The notes under the pieces were generated by a model. The model did no database searches and was not told the DNA's origin. It saw only the letters and a program-made list of their open reading frames with translations. A program made the position numbers and the translations under genes. Positions 15,202-23,015 of a DNA stretch of 25,689 bases are shown piece after piece. Position 1 is the stretch's first letter. Every line of letters starts with the position of its first letter. Source of the stretch: JAGBWK01 sp964462445 (GTDB lineage Bacteria; Bacteroidota; Bacteroidia; Bacteroidales; Muribaculaceae); assembly GCA_964462445.1 (NCBI GenBank), contig CAYWXG010000036.1, positions 1-25,689 of the forward strand, given 5' to 3'.

Positions 15202-16126
15202 TTTTATTCACTGGTCAATCTGTAAGATTAAACACGAAAGAAAAGATTCTGCTGAAACATTCTATGATTATGTCAGTAGGATATTAAAGGAATGGCAAAC
15301 TAATTTGTCATTAGTAGATAAAAACGAATTATTGGAGTGCATAAAATTCGAAATGGCAAAACCGACAAAAGAAAAATCGTTTTATCAATTAATTCACAAT
15401 ATTACAGAAAAATACCTTAAAATCTTAAAGTATTCATATCAAGGAGATGTTTTTGAAGCGATAACTCTTCTACGGAAACTCCTTTATGCTCAAAAATATA
15501 CGCAATATAAGTTATCTGATAAATACATAAATTACTTTTCGTTTAAACGAGTAACTACAGATAAACATTTATATAGAGTAATTTATTCTAAAAACGAAAC
15601 ATTACAAAATTGTAACCACGTTCCATTTGAAAAAAGAAATTTAGCTAAGCATAATAGATTTAATGCCTTTGGTTATCCTTGTTTATACTTATCAGAGAAC
15701 AAAGATGTTTGTATTTCAGAAATTGGAGGTAAGAGAGAGAACGAAAAAATGTTCTATTCTAAATTTATGCATAAAAGGGATATTTCGTATTTAAACTTAA
15801 CAATACCTCAAAATTTATCGGAGATTACAAACTATGATAAATTTTGTTTTATAATAAAATATCCAATGCTATTGTTATGTTCTGCTTCTACTGTTGAAGA
15901 TGACAAATATGAAGAAGAATATTTATTTTCGCAATTATTAATTCCTGCATTATTTTTAACTAATAACGAAATTTTTTCTTATAAAGGAATTGCGTATAAT
16001 TCAGTGATAGATTATAAGACATTAAATTTAGTTATACCAGCAAAATTAAAAGCAGACGAAATAAAACCACAAAACAAAGTGGCAGAATATATCTCTGATA
16101 TAATAAAAGAGGACGGTCCTTATTAA
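15188..16126 (+). CDS. RES domain protein (possible NAD+-consuming toxin)
   Basis: A 312-residue protein with an N-terminal helical region of unknown kind (about 1-120) and a C-terminal RES domain (about 125-285). RES features: LYRVIYS with Arg130, RFNAFGYPCLYLSE (157-170) with Tyr167, CISEIG with Glu178, the EYLFSQLLIPAL helix (244-255) and GIAYNSV (267-273). RES toxins such as MbcT and related proteins degrade NAD+ (phosphorolysis or hydrolysis) and are normally paired with an Xre/MbcA-type antitoxin gene. No such gene is adjacent, and the only thing immediately upstream is the putative structured RNA. The gene is much richer in A+T than its neighbours and uses AAA, TTA and ATA codons heavily, suggesting recent acquisition. 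Toxin activity is inferred from the family, and the N-terminal region is unrecognised. Confidence 0.75.
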   Translation: MTLNDFIHWSICKIKHERKDSAETFYDYVSRILKEWQTNLSLVDKNELLECIKFEMAKPTKEKSFYQLIHNITEKYLKILKYSYQGDVFEAITLLRKLLYAQKYTQYKLSDKYINYFSFKRVTTDKHLYRVIYSKNETLQNCNHVPFEKRNLAKHNRFNAFGYPCLYLSENKDVCISEIGGKRENEKMFYSKFMHKRDISYLNLTIPQNLSEITNYDKFCFIIKYPMLLLCSASTVEDDKYEEEYLFSQLLIPALFLTNNEIFSYKGIAYNSVIDYKTLNLVIPAKLKADEIKPQNKVAEYISDIIKEDGPY

Positions 16127-16165
16127 TTAATCAAATAATATTAACCTCTAAACAACAAAATACAA

Positions 16166-18646
16166 ATGAAAATGAATAAAGCAATGAGAATTAATAGAAA
16201 GATACCATTTATCATAATATCGTTATTCTTGAGTATTTCAATAAATTCATTCGCTCATGAATTTGAAGTAGATGGGATATATTACAATATTCTGTCATCA
16301 ACTGACAAAACTGTCGAAGTAACCTACAAAGGTCGTTATTTTGATTCCTATTCCAACGAATACACCGGCAGTGTTACCATCCCCGAAACTGTAGCATATT
16401 CCGGTACTAACTATTCCGTTACTGAGATTAACGGTTCTGCGTTCAGGGGTTGTGACGTGACGTCGGTTACCATTCCCAATTCCGTCACTTCGATTGGTTC
16501 TTCTGCGTTCTCCGGTTGTAGCGGTTTGACATCGGTAACCATTCCCAATTCCGTTACTTCGATTGGGAACTATGCGTTCTACGATTGTGATGGTTTGACA
16601 TCGGTAACCATTCCCAATTCCGTCACTATGATTGACTATAACGCCTTCTCCAGTTGTAGCGGTCTTACAAGTATTGATGTAGAATTAGGGAATTGGCATT
16701 ATGATAGTCGAGATAATTGCAACGCAATAATTGAAACAGATACCAATACTCTTGTTGCCGGGTGTCAAAATACAGTGATTCCGGGAAGTGTCACTTCGAT
16801 TGGCTACGGTGCGTTCTCAGGTTGTAGCGGTTTGACATCGGTTACCATTCCCAATTCCGTTACTTCGATTGGCGACTCTGCGTTCTATTGTTGTTGGGGT
16901 TTGACGTCTATTACCATTCCCAATTCCGTCACTTCGATTGGTACTTCTGCGTTCTCTGGATGTAGTGGGTTGAAATCAGTCACCATTGGCAATTCCGTCA
17001 CTTCGATTGGCAACTATGCGTTCAACAAATGTAGCGGCTTGACGTCGGTTACCATCGGTTCCGGGGTGTTAAGTATCGGGACAAGTGCATTTCAGGATTT
17101 AGATATAAAAAAGGTGATTTGGCTTACAAATACCCCTCCTGAGGGATATAAAAACGTCGGTAGTAGCGTTCACTATGTTTCAAATAATCTTTATACCGGC
17201 TTAAATAATGTTACTGTTTATCCATATATAAGCTCGTTATTTGAAGTAGATGGTATTAAATATGTGCCGGTTAGTCCTTCGGAACGCACGTGTGACGCTA
17301 TTGATTGCACATACGACCCAACTATCTCTAATTTTAATATCGGCAATACCGTTTCGTTCAAAGGTGTTGAGATGACTCTGCAAAATATAAATCCGTACAC
17401 TTGTTATAATAACGATTATATTCTCGATTTTAAAATTAACTTTACCGGCAATATCGGAAATTATGCTTTTTATGATTGTGATGCAATAAAGAATGTAGTA
17501 GTCAATGCAATGACTGTTGGCGAATCTGCTTTTTATGATTGTAATGCAGTGACGAATGTAGAAATTGAGGCTGAAACAATAGGTACAGAGGCTTTTAATG
17601 TGTGCAGTAAAGTTGAAACTATTACATTATCCGAGAATTTGACATCAATAGGAGCATCGGCATTCCGATATTGTAGCTCGTTAAAAGGTGTAGTTATTCC
17701 TGATGCGGTAACGTTACTTGGAAGTTCGGCATTTTCAGGTTGCTCATCGTTGGCTTCAGTTAAAATCGGTTCGGGAATATCTGTTTTAAATGATAATACT
17801 TTTTATGGCTGCACATCTTTGCCTGCGATAACAATACCGGCAAATGTTACATCAATAGGAAATTATGTCTTTGACTATTGCACTTCACTTGCTGAATTGA
17901 CAATAACTGACCGCGAAACTGAGTTGTCGCTCGGTTCAAATGGATCAAATCCATTATTCTCTGATTGTCCGCTCAAATCCGTTTATATCGGTGGAAATAT
18001 CACATATCCAACATCGAGTGGTAAAGGATATTCACCATTCTATCGCAACACTTCGCTTGAAACGGTAGTTATCACCGATAAAGAAACAGAAATATCAGAG
18101 AATGAATTTTATGGTTGTACTGCATTAAAATCAGTATCAATGGGAGATGGAGTTGAAACGATTGGGAATTGGGCATTTTCAGGTTGCTCAAGTCTTGATT
18201 TCTTCTCTTTCGGGTCCGGCATGAAAACGATTGGAACAGAAGCATTCTCCGACTGCACCACAATGACTAAATTATACAGCAAGGCAACTGTTCCTCCAAC
18301 TTGTGGCACTCAGGCTCTCGACGATATTAACAAATGGAATTGCGAACTATATGTTCCGCAAGCATCAATTGCTGACTATCAAGCAGCCGACCAGTGGAAA
18401 GAGTTCTTCTTCATTAAAGACATAGAGTCGGGAGTTGAAGATGTGATTGTGGAAGAGTTGGTGGTGACTGTTGAAAATGGAGAGATAGTAGTGAAGAATG
18501 CGAAAGGCATCGTGACGGTTTACAATATTACCGGTATCGCTGTGGCAACTGAAACAGCCGAGGGCAATGAAGTTCGCTTTGACAACTTGCAATCGGGCAT
18601 TTATGTTGTAGTAGCCGACGGTAATGCAATAAAAGTGAAAATATAA
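16166..18646 (+). CDS. BspA-like leucine-rich-repeat surface protein
   Basis: An 826-residue exported protein. The signal peptide covers residues 1-30 (cleavage after FA-HEFEV); starts at Met1, Met3 or Met7 are all compatible. The body is a BspA/Treponema-type LRR (LRR_5) solenoid with 23-residue units of the form SVTIPNSVTSIG-x3-AF-x3-GLT. A nearly identical block lies at about 100-168, a non-repeat insertion (WHYDSRDNCNAIIETDT) at about 175-200, a second block at 202-316, and more divergent repeats at 425-740. The C-terminal about 70 residues (from GVEDVIVEE, with VYNITGIAV and SGIYVVVADG) look like a type IX secretion/Por_Secre_tail-like sorting domain, so surface display is likely. Related proteins bind fibronectin or other bacteria. 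The gene follows the RES gene by 39 bp, possibly in one transcript. Confidence 0.88.
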   Translation: MKMNKAMRINRKIPFIIISLFLSISINSFAHEFEVDGIYYNILSSTDKTVEVTYKGRYFDSYSNEYTGSVTIPETVAYSGTNYSVTEINGSAFRGCDVTSVTIPNSVTSIGSSAFSGCSGLTSVTIPNSVTSIGNYAFYDCDGLTSVTIPNSVTMIDYNAFSSCSGLTSIDVELGNWHYDSRDNCNAIIETDTNTLVAGCQNTVIPGSVTSIGYGAFSGCSGLTSVTIPNSVTSIGDSAFYCCWGLTSITIPNSVTSIGTSAFSGCSGLKSVTIGNSVTSIGNYAFNKCSGLTSVTIGSGVLSIGTSAFQDLDIKKVIWLTNTPPEGYKNVGSSVHYVSNNLYTGLNNVTVYPYISSLFEVDGIKYVPVSPSERTCDAIDCTYDPTISNFNIGNTVSFKGVEMTLQNINPYTCYNNDYILDFKINFTGNIGNYAFYDCDAIKNVVVNAMTVGESAFYDCNAVTNVEIEAETIGTEAFNVCSKVETITLSENLTSIGASAFRYCSSLKGVVIPDAVTLLGSSAFSGCSSLASVKIGSGISVLNDNTFYGCTSLPAITIPANVTSIGNYVFDYCTSLAELTITDRETELSLGSNGSNPLFSDCPLKSVYIGGNITYPTSSGKGYSPFYRNTSLETVVITDKETEISENEFYGCTALKSVSMGDGVETIGNWAFSGCSSLDFFSFGSGMKTIGTEAFSDCTTMTKLYSKATVPPTCGTQALDDINKWNCELYVPQASIADYQAADQWKEFFFIKDIESGVEDVIVEELVVTVENGEIVVKNAKGIVTVYNITGIAVATETAEGNEVRFDNLQSGIYVVVADGNAIKVKI
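16463..16669 (+). repeat. 69-bp tandem repeats, block 1 (3 units)
   Basis: Units begin at 16463, 16532 and 16601, each exactly 69 bp (23 codons) and nearly identical at the DNA level (TTACCATTCCCAATTCCGTC and similar). They encode the LRR consensus. Confidence 0.9.
16769..17113 (+). repeat. 69-bp tandem repeats, block 2 (about 5 units)
   Basis: Units start at about 16769, then 16838, 16907, 16976 and 17045 with exact 69-bp spacing. They share long identical runs with block 1 at the DNA level, e.g. ATTCCCAATTCCGT. The last units diverge. Confidence 0.85.
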
Positions 18647-18682
18647 AAATTCAGTTTCGAGGAATTTTCTAAGTTCAATAGC

Positions 18683-18722
18683 AATCGGGGTGGTGTCGCA
18701 TCAAGTCGACATCATCCCGATT
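18683..18722 (+). other. 16-bp hairpin downstream of the BspA-like gene
   Basis: 18683-18698 pairs with 18707-18722 over 16 positions (two G-T pairs) around the 8-nt loop CATCAAGT. It is very stable but followed by TTCTTAAG and not a T tract, so it is a poor intrinsic terminator by itself. It could be an mRNA 3'-end stabiliser or a relic. The rest of 18723-18840 shows only weak GAGAG/CTCTC complementarity. Confidence 0.6.
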
Positions 18723-18835
18723 CTTAAGAGCGTTAAGGTGCATTTGAGAGTGGAGTCTATTGAGGTCCGGGAGCCCCTCTCTCCATAGGCTTATCCTACT
18801 TGGCAAATATCAATCGTAACAACCGAAATATTGAG

Positions 18836-18880
18836 AACAAAAAAATCAGCCAAATAGTAACTAAATGGCTGATTTTTGTT
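18836..18880. terminator. bidirectional terminator between BspA-like and S9 peptidase genes
   Basis: A perfect 12-bp stem AAAAATCAGCCA (18841-18852)/TGGCTGATTTTT (18866-18877) with a 13-nt loop. The flanking A and T runs give T tracts in both directions. It serves the convergent BspA-like (plus) and uvrB-ygiQ-peptidase (minus) transcripts. Confidence 0.9.
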
Positions 18881-18894
18881 GAATTATGTGAGGG

Positions 18895-21036
18895 TTATTT
18901 TACCGAATCAGTAGCTTGCGGAGCTAAGAGTGGGGGATTGGTATAATCCACTCCTTTGAGCCATTTGTCGAGCCAACGGAAGAATACACGTTGCCACAAT
19001 ATAGCATTTTGCGGTTTGAGAATCCAGTGATTTTCATCGGGGAATATCACCATTTCAGCCGGTATGCCACGTAAGCGTGCTGCATTAAATGCCATCATAC
19101 CTTGTGATGCCAAAATACGATAGTCGTATTCACCATGAGTAATCAAGATAGGAGCGTCCCATTTATCCACAAATTTGTGGGGAGAAGAAGCGAAAGTGCG
19201 CTGAGCCGCAGCATTGTCTTTTTCCCAATATGCGCCACCCATATCCCAATTTGCGAACCACATCTCTTCTGTTTCGAGATATTGTGTTTCCATATTGAAG
19301 ATTCCGGCATGAGCGATTAGACAAGCGAAACGGCCTTCATGGTTTCCGGCAAGCCAGTAAACTGAGAATCCACCGTAGCTGGCACCAACAGCACCGATAT
19401 GCTCGGCATCGATGTAGGGCTTTTCTTTCATGAAGTCAACAGCGGCAAGATAGTCTTTCATATTCTGACCGGGGTAGTCTTTTGAAATCTGAGCATTCCA
19501 TTCAGTTCCAAATCCGGGCAAGCCGCGACGGTTGGGCGCAATCACAACATAACCATTTGCCGCCATAAGAGCGAAATTCCAACGATAGCTCCAGAATTGG
19601 CTTACTGCTTGTTGCGGACCACCTTGGCAATAAAGAATTGCGGGATATTTTTTGTTAGGGTCAAAGTTTTGCGGTTTGATAACCCAAGTAGTCATTTCTT
19701 TACCATCGGTTGTCGGGACTAAAACTTTCTCAACAGTAGGCATAGTCAACTGGTCGAAAATTTCTTTATTAACATCAGTGAGTTGACGCACCTGACCATT
19801 CTCAACAACACAAATCTCGTTGGGGCGCAAGATTGAATGACGCATTGTCACCAATACATTTTCGTTTACAGGACATAGAGCGCAATAATCATATAATCCG
19901 GCATTTTCCATTACAGGCTTAACCTCTTTAGTTTCGAGTGAAACATTAAAGATAGGTTCTTCGCCTAAGTAAGCGGCTGTGAAGTAAATGCTTTTGCCAT
20001 CTTTAGCCCATGCAATCAGGTCGGCAGTGTAATCCCAATCAGTGGTAAGATCAGTTTTTTCTCCGGTTGCGGTGTCAAGAATGAAAATACGATTTTTATC
20101 ACTTTCATATCCATCATTTTCCATGCTGAGCCATGCCACATATTTGCCGTCGGGAGAATAAGCCGGGGCAGTGTCATATCCCATCATTTCTTCGGTGAGA
20201 TTCTCTGTTGTCTTAGAGTCAAGATCATATAGATATAAGTCGCTATTGGTAGATAGTGAATAATCCATACCGGTCTTTTTGCGGCTCACGTAGATGAGTT
20301 TCTTTGAATCGGGTGACCAAGAGAATGATTCAGCACCACCAAACGGACGCATCGGCGCTTCAAACGGTTCATCCAACATTATATCTACAACATTAGATAC
20401 TTGTTTGCCGTCAAAATCTGCAACGAGAGGATGGGGGATTTCCGTAACCCATTGATCCCAATGCTTGTACATTAGGTCATCAACGATATGAGCATTGGCT
20501 TTGGGTAAATCAGGATATACATCGACCGGTGTGCGATTGTATTTAACTCGACCAATCATCACAACTTTTGTTTCATCGGGAGAGAACAAAAATCCTTCGA
20601 TACCACCTTCTACATTAGATACTTTAACGCTTTCTTTGCCATCGGCATTCATCACGTAGAGTTGAACCGACTCTCCATCCGATGCTAAATAGGCAATTTT
20701 GTTACCATTGTCGATCCACACAGCCGAACTTTCCGAGCCGGCGGTATTGGTCAGACGCTTCGGTTCTCCACCTTTAATGTCAATAACATAAAGTTCGTTG
20801 TTACCCTTGTTTTGCTCTACGCTTTCGTAAGAAATACCAAATAGAACCTTACTGCCATCGGGGGATACTTTTGGGTCGCTTACACGTCCCAATGCTTCAA
20901 GTGCTTCAATAGAGAACACTCCGTCGGTCGATTTAAACTCCGGACGCTCGATAATATTCTCATCGGGGGTTGATTTACAACCTGTTGCACCTACTATCAT
21001 AGCAGCCATTGCAATTGTTGTTAATGTTTTGTTCAT
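18895..21036 (-). CDS. S9 family prolyl-oligopeptidase-type peptidase, DPP5-like lipoprotein
   Basis: A 713-residue peptidase. The N-terminus is a lipoprotein signal with lipobox GATGC (Cys20), so the enzyme is probably membrane-anchored facing the periplasm. Residues about 40-430 form a WD40/beta-propeller-like domain (repeats such as SPDGSKVLF, SPDGKYVAW). The C-terminal alpha/beta-hydrolase catalytic domain has GASYGG with Ser553, GEYDYR with Asp638 and ENHW with His670, so the triad is complete. Domain order and size match dipeptidyl-peptidase 5 of Porphyromonas and related acylaminoacyl-peptidase-like enzymes, which remove dipeptides from imported oligopeptides. Exact specificity is inferred. 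It starts 14 bp downstream of the ygiQ-like gene and ends at a strong terminator, as the last gene of the uvrB transcript. Confidence 0.9.
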   Translation of the reverse strand: MNKTLTTIAMAAMIVGATGCKSTPDENIIERPEFKSTDGVFSIEALEALGRVSDPKVSPDGSKVLFGISYESVEQNKGNNELYVIDIKGGEPKRLTNTAGSESSAVWIDNGNKIAYLASDGESVQLYVMNADGKESVKVSNVEGGIEGFLFSPDETKVVMIGRVKYNRTPVDVYPDLPKANAHIVDDLMYKHWDQWVTEIPHPLVADFDGKQVSNVVDIMLDEPFEAPMRPFGGAESFSWSPDSKKLIYVSRKKTGMDYSLSTNSDLYLYDLDSKTTENLTEEMMGYDTAPAYSPDGKYVAWLSMENDGYESDKNRIFILDTATGEKTDLTTDWDYTADLIAWAKDGKSIYFTAAYLGEEPIFNVSLETKEVKPVMENAGLYDYCALCPVNENVLVTMRHSILRPNEICVVENGQVRQLTDVNKEIFDQLTMPTVEKVLVPTTDGKEMTTWVIKPQNFDPNKKYPAILYCQGGPQQAVSQFWSYRWNFALMAANGYVVIAPNRRGLPGFGTEWNAQISKDYPGQNMKDYLAAVDFMKEKPYIDAEHIGAVGASYGGFSVYWLAGNHEGRFACLIAHAGIFNMETQYLETEEMWFANWDMGGAYWEKDNAAAQRTFASSPHKFVDKWDAPILITHGEYDYRILASQGMMAFNAARLRGIPAEMVIFPDENHWILKPQNAILWQRVFFRWLDKWLKGVDYTNPPLLAPQATDSVK

Positions 21037-21050
21037 AAAATAAAATTTGG

Positions 21051-22997
21051 TTATTTGTTCCGTTTATTTTGATTGTATTTTTTGCTTCGAGTTTCTTGCT
21101 TGAAATAATTTGGGCGTTGTTGGCGTTGGTTTGAAATCTGAGGAACACCGCGCGGAAACAACATGGCCAATAAATCCTCTCTATGCATAGATTTCAATGA
21201 CAGCACTATATCACGATGATATTCCTTATCATACCAAAAGAAGTATTTTCTTTGTGCTAATTTCTGCTCTTGAGTATGAGCAGTGAAAATTTTCTCACCC
21301 GTATAAGGATGAATACCGGTATAATATATTTCAGTTGCCAATGTCATGGGGGTCGGCGTGAAGTCCTGAATCTGCTCAAGATGCATATTCATACGTTGAG
21401 TTTTAACCGCCAACTCTGCCATGTCAACTTCCCTACACCCCGGATGCGATGAAATAAAATAGGGTATAAGTTGTTGATTAAGACCGTGCTTTGTATTAAC
21501 ACGATTAAATAAATCTCGAAATGAATAGAACAAGTCGAAAGCCGGCTTACGCATCAAATTCAGCACGTGAGATTCGGTATGTTCGGGAGCTACTTTCAAT
21601 CGTCCCGAAACATGACGGGCAATCAGCTCCTCATTGTATTTCGCATTAACAGAGTCGAGCTTCTTGTTACCAGTGCAATACATTGACAGGTCGTATCTTA
21701 CGCCACTTCCTATAAAGCTTTTCTTCATGCCCGGCAATGAATCAACAGCATGATAAATATCAAGCAATGGACCATGGTCGGTATTTAGATTCGGGCATAC
21801 CTTTGGGTGAAGACACGACGGACGCAAACACTTATCGCATATATGCTCATCTTTACCTCGCATTGCATACATATTGGCAGAAGGGCCTCCCAAATCGCTT
21901 ATATAGCCTTTGAAATCGGACATAGCAATTACAGATTTAGCTTCTCTAATAATCGACTCTTTAGACCGCGAAGCAATAAATTTCCCTTGATGCGCTGAAA
22001 TCGTACAGAATGAACACCCACCGAAACATCCACGATGCATATTTATCGAATGTTTTATCATTTCGTATGCAGGGATTGTTTTACCGCGATAACGAGGATG
22101 GGGTAGACGAGTATAAGGCAAATCGAATGATGCGTCAATCTCAGCTGTTCCCATTGGAGGGTACATAGGATTGACCTTTACCACTCGCCTTTCATCTACT
22201 TGCTGCCAAAGGATTGCACCATGACGGCTATTGCTTTGCTGCTCAATATGCTTGAAATTTTCCGCTTGACAACGTTTGGATTTCGACACTTCCTTCCATG
22301 AATGAAGTACAATATTATTGTCGTCGGCTTGCTCCATCTCTTCTATCGGCAGCATCACAACTGTCTGAGGCAAGTCTTTAATTTCGCCAATCGGGATTCC
22401 CGCGGCAAGACTTTTGGCCAATGTGATAACACCTTTTTCCCCCATTCCATAAATAAGCAAATCGGCAGGAGCATCGACCAATATGGACTGACGCAAAGAA
22501 TCTTGCCAATAATCATAATGCGACAATCTACGCATTGAAGCCTCAATCCCACCAATAATTATGGGAGTTGAATTCCCGTAGATTTCTCTAAGAATTTTGG
22601 TATAGACGATTGTCGGATAATCGGGACGCATACCGGCTCTTCCACCCGGAGTGTATGCATCATCCGACCTACGACGACGATTAGCAGTATAATGATTTAC
22701 CATTGAGTCCATCGCTCCTGCCGAAACTCCGAAAAATAATCGCGGAGCTCCCAACTTGCGAAAATCACGCAAATCATCTCGCCAATTAGGCTGTGGCACG
22801 ATTGCAACCCTATATCCATGCGACTGCAACACTCTGCCTAATACTGCAGCGCCAAATGATGGATGGTCTACATACGCATCGCCCGAGAATAAAATTACAT
22901 CAATATAATCCCAGCCCAAAGCCTCCACTTCTTTAAGCGAAGTGGGGAGGAACTTAGATTCTGTAAATTTTATTTCGTTCATATATTGAGACATCAA
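21051..22997 (-). CDS. ygiQ: YgiQ family radical SAM protein
   Basis: A 648-residue cytoplasmic protein of the YgiQ/UPF0313 family. The N-terminal region matches the YgiQ-specific domain (DVILFSGDAYVDHPSFG, GGIEASMRR-LSHYDYW). The radical SAM cluster is CFGGCSFC, with Cys324, Cys328 and Cys331 (CxxxCxxC), followed by ISAHQGK. A second Cys group (CDKCLRPSCLHPKVC) follows and is typical of the family. The C-terminus is a basic, Gln/Arg-rich tail. The biochemical function of YgiQ proteins is unknown. An alternative start at Met6 (22982) is equally plausible. It lies 18 bp after uvrB and 14 bp before the S9 peptidase gene. Confidence 0.93.
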   Translation of the reverse strand: MMSQYMNEIKFTESKFLPTSLKEVEALGWDYIDVILFSGDAYVDHPSFGAAVLGRVLQSHGYRVAIVPQPNWRDDLRDFRKLGAPRLFFGVSAGAMDSMVNHYTANRRRRSDDAYTPGGRAGMRPDYPTIVYTKILREIYGNSTPIIIGGIEASMRRLSHYDYWQDSLRQSILVDAPADLLIYGMGEKGVITLAKSLAAGIPIGEIKDLPQTVVMLPIEEMEQADDNNIVLHSWKEVSKSKRCQAENFKHIEQQSNSRHGAILWQQVDERRVVKVNPMYPPMGTAEIDASFDLPYTRLPHPRYRGKTIPAYEMIKHSINMHRGCFGGCSFCTISAHQGKFIASRSKESIIREAKSVIAMSDFKGYISDLGGPSANMYAMRGKDEHICDKCLRPSCLHPKVCPNLNTDHGPLLDIYHAVDSLPGMKKSFIGSGVRYDLSMYCTGNKKLDSVNAKYNEELIARHVSGRLKVAPEHTESHVLNLMRKPAFDLFYSFRDLFNRVNTKHGLNQQLIPYFISSHPGCREVDMAELAVKTQRMNMHLEQIQDFTPTPMTLATEIYYTGIHPYTGEKIFTAHTQEQKLAQRKYFFWYDKEYHRDIVLSLKSMHREDLLAMLFPRGVPQISNQRQQRPNYFKQETRSKKYNQNKRNK

Positions 22998-23015
22998 ATT
23001 TCACAAAATAGGCTA

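Noticed and set aside
16463..17113. CRISPR-like regular repeats
   Set aside because: The spacing is exactly 69 bp, without spacers, and in frame with an LRR protein; these are coding repeats.
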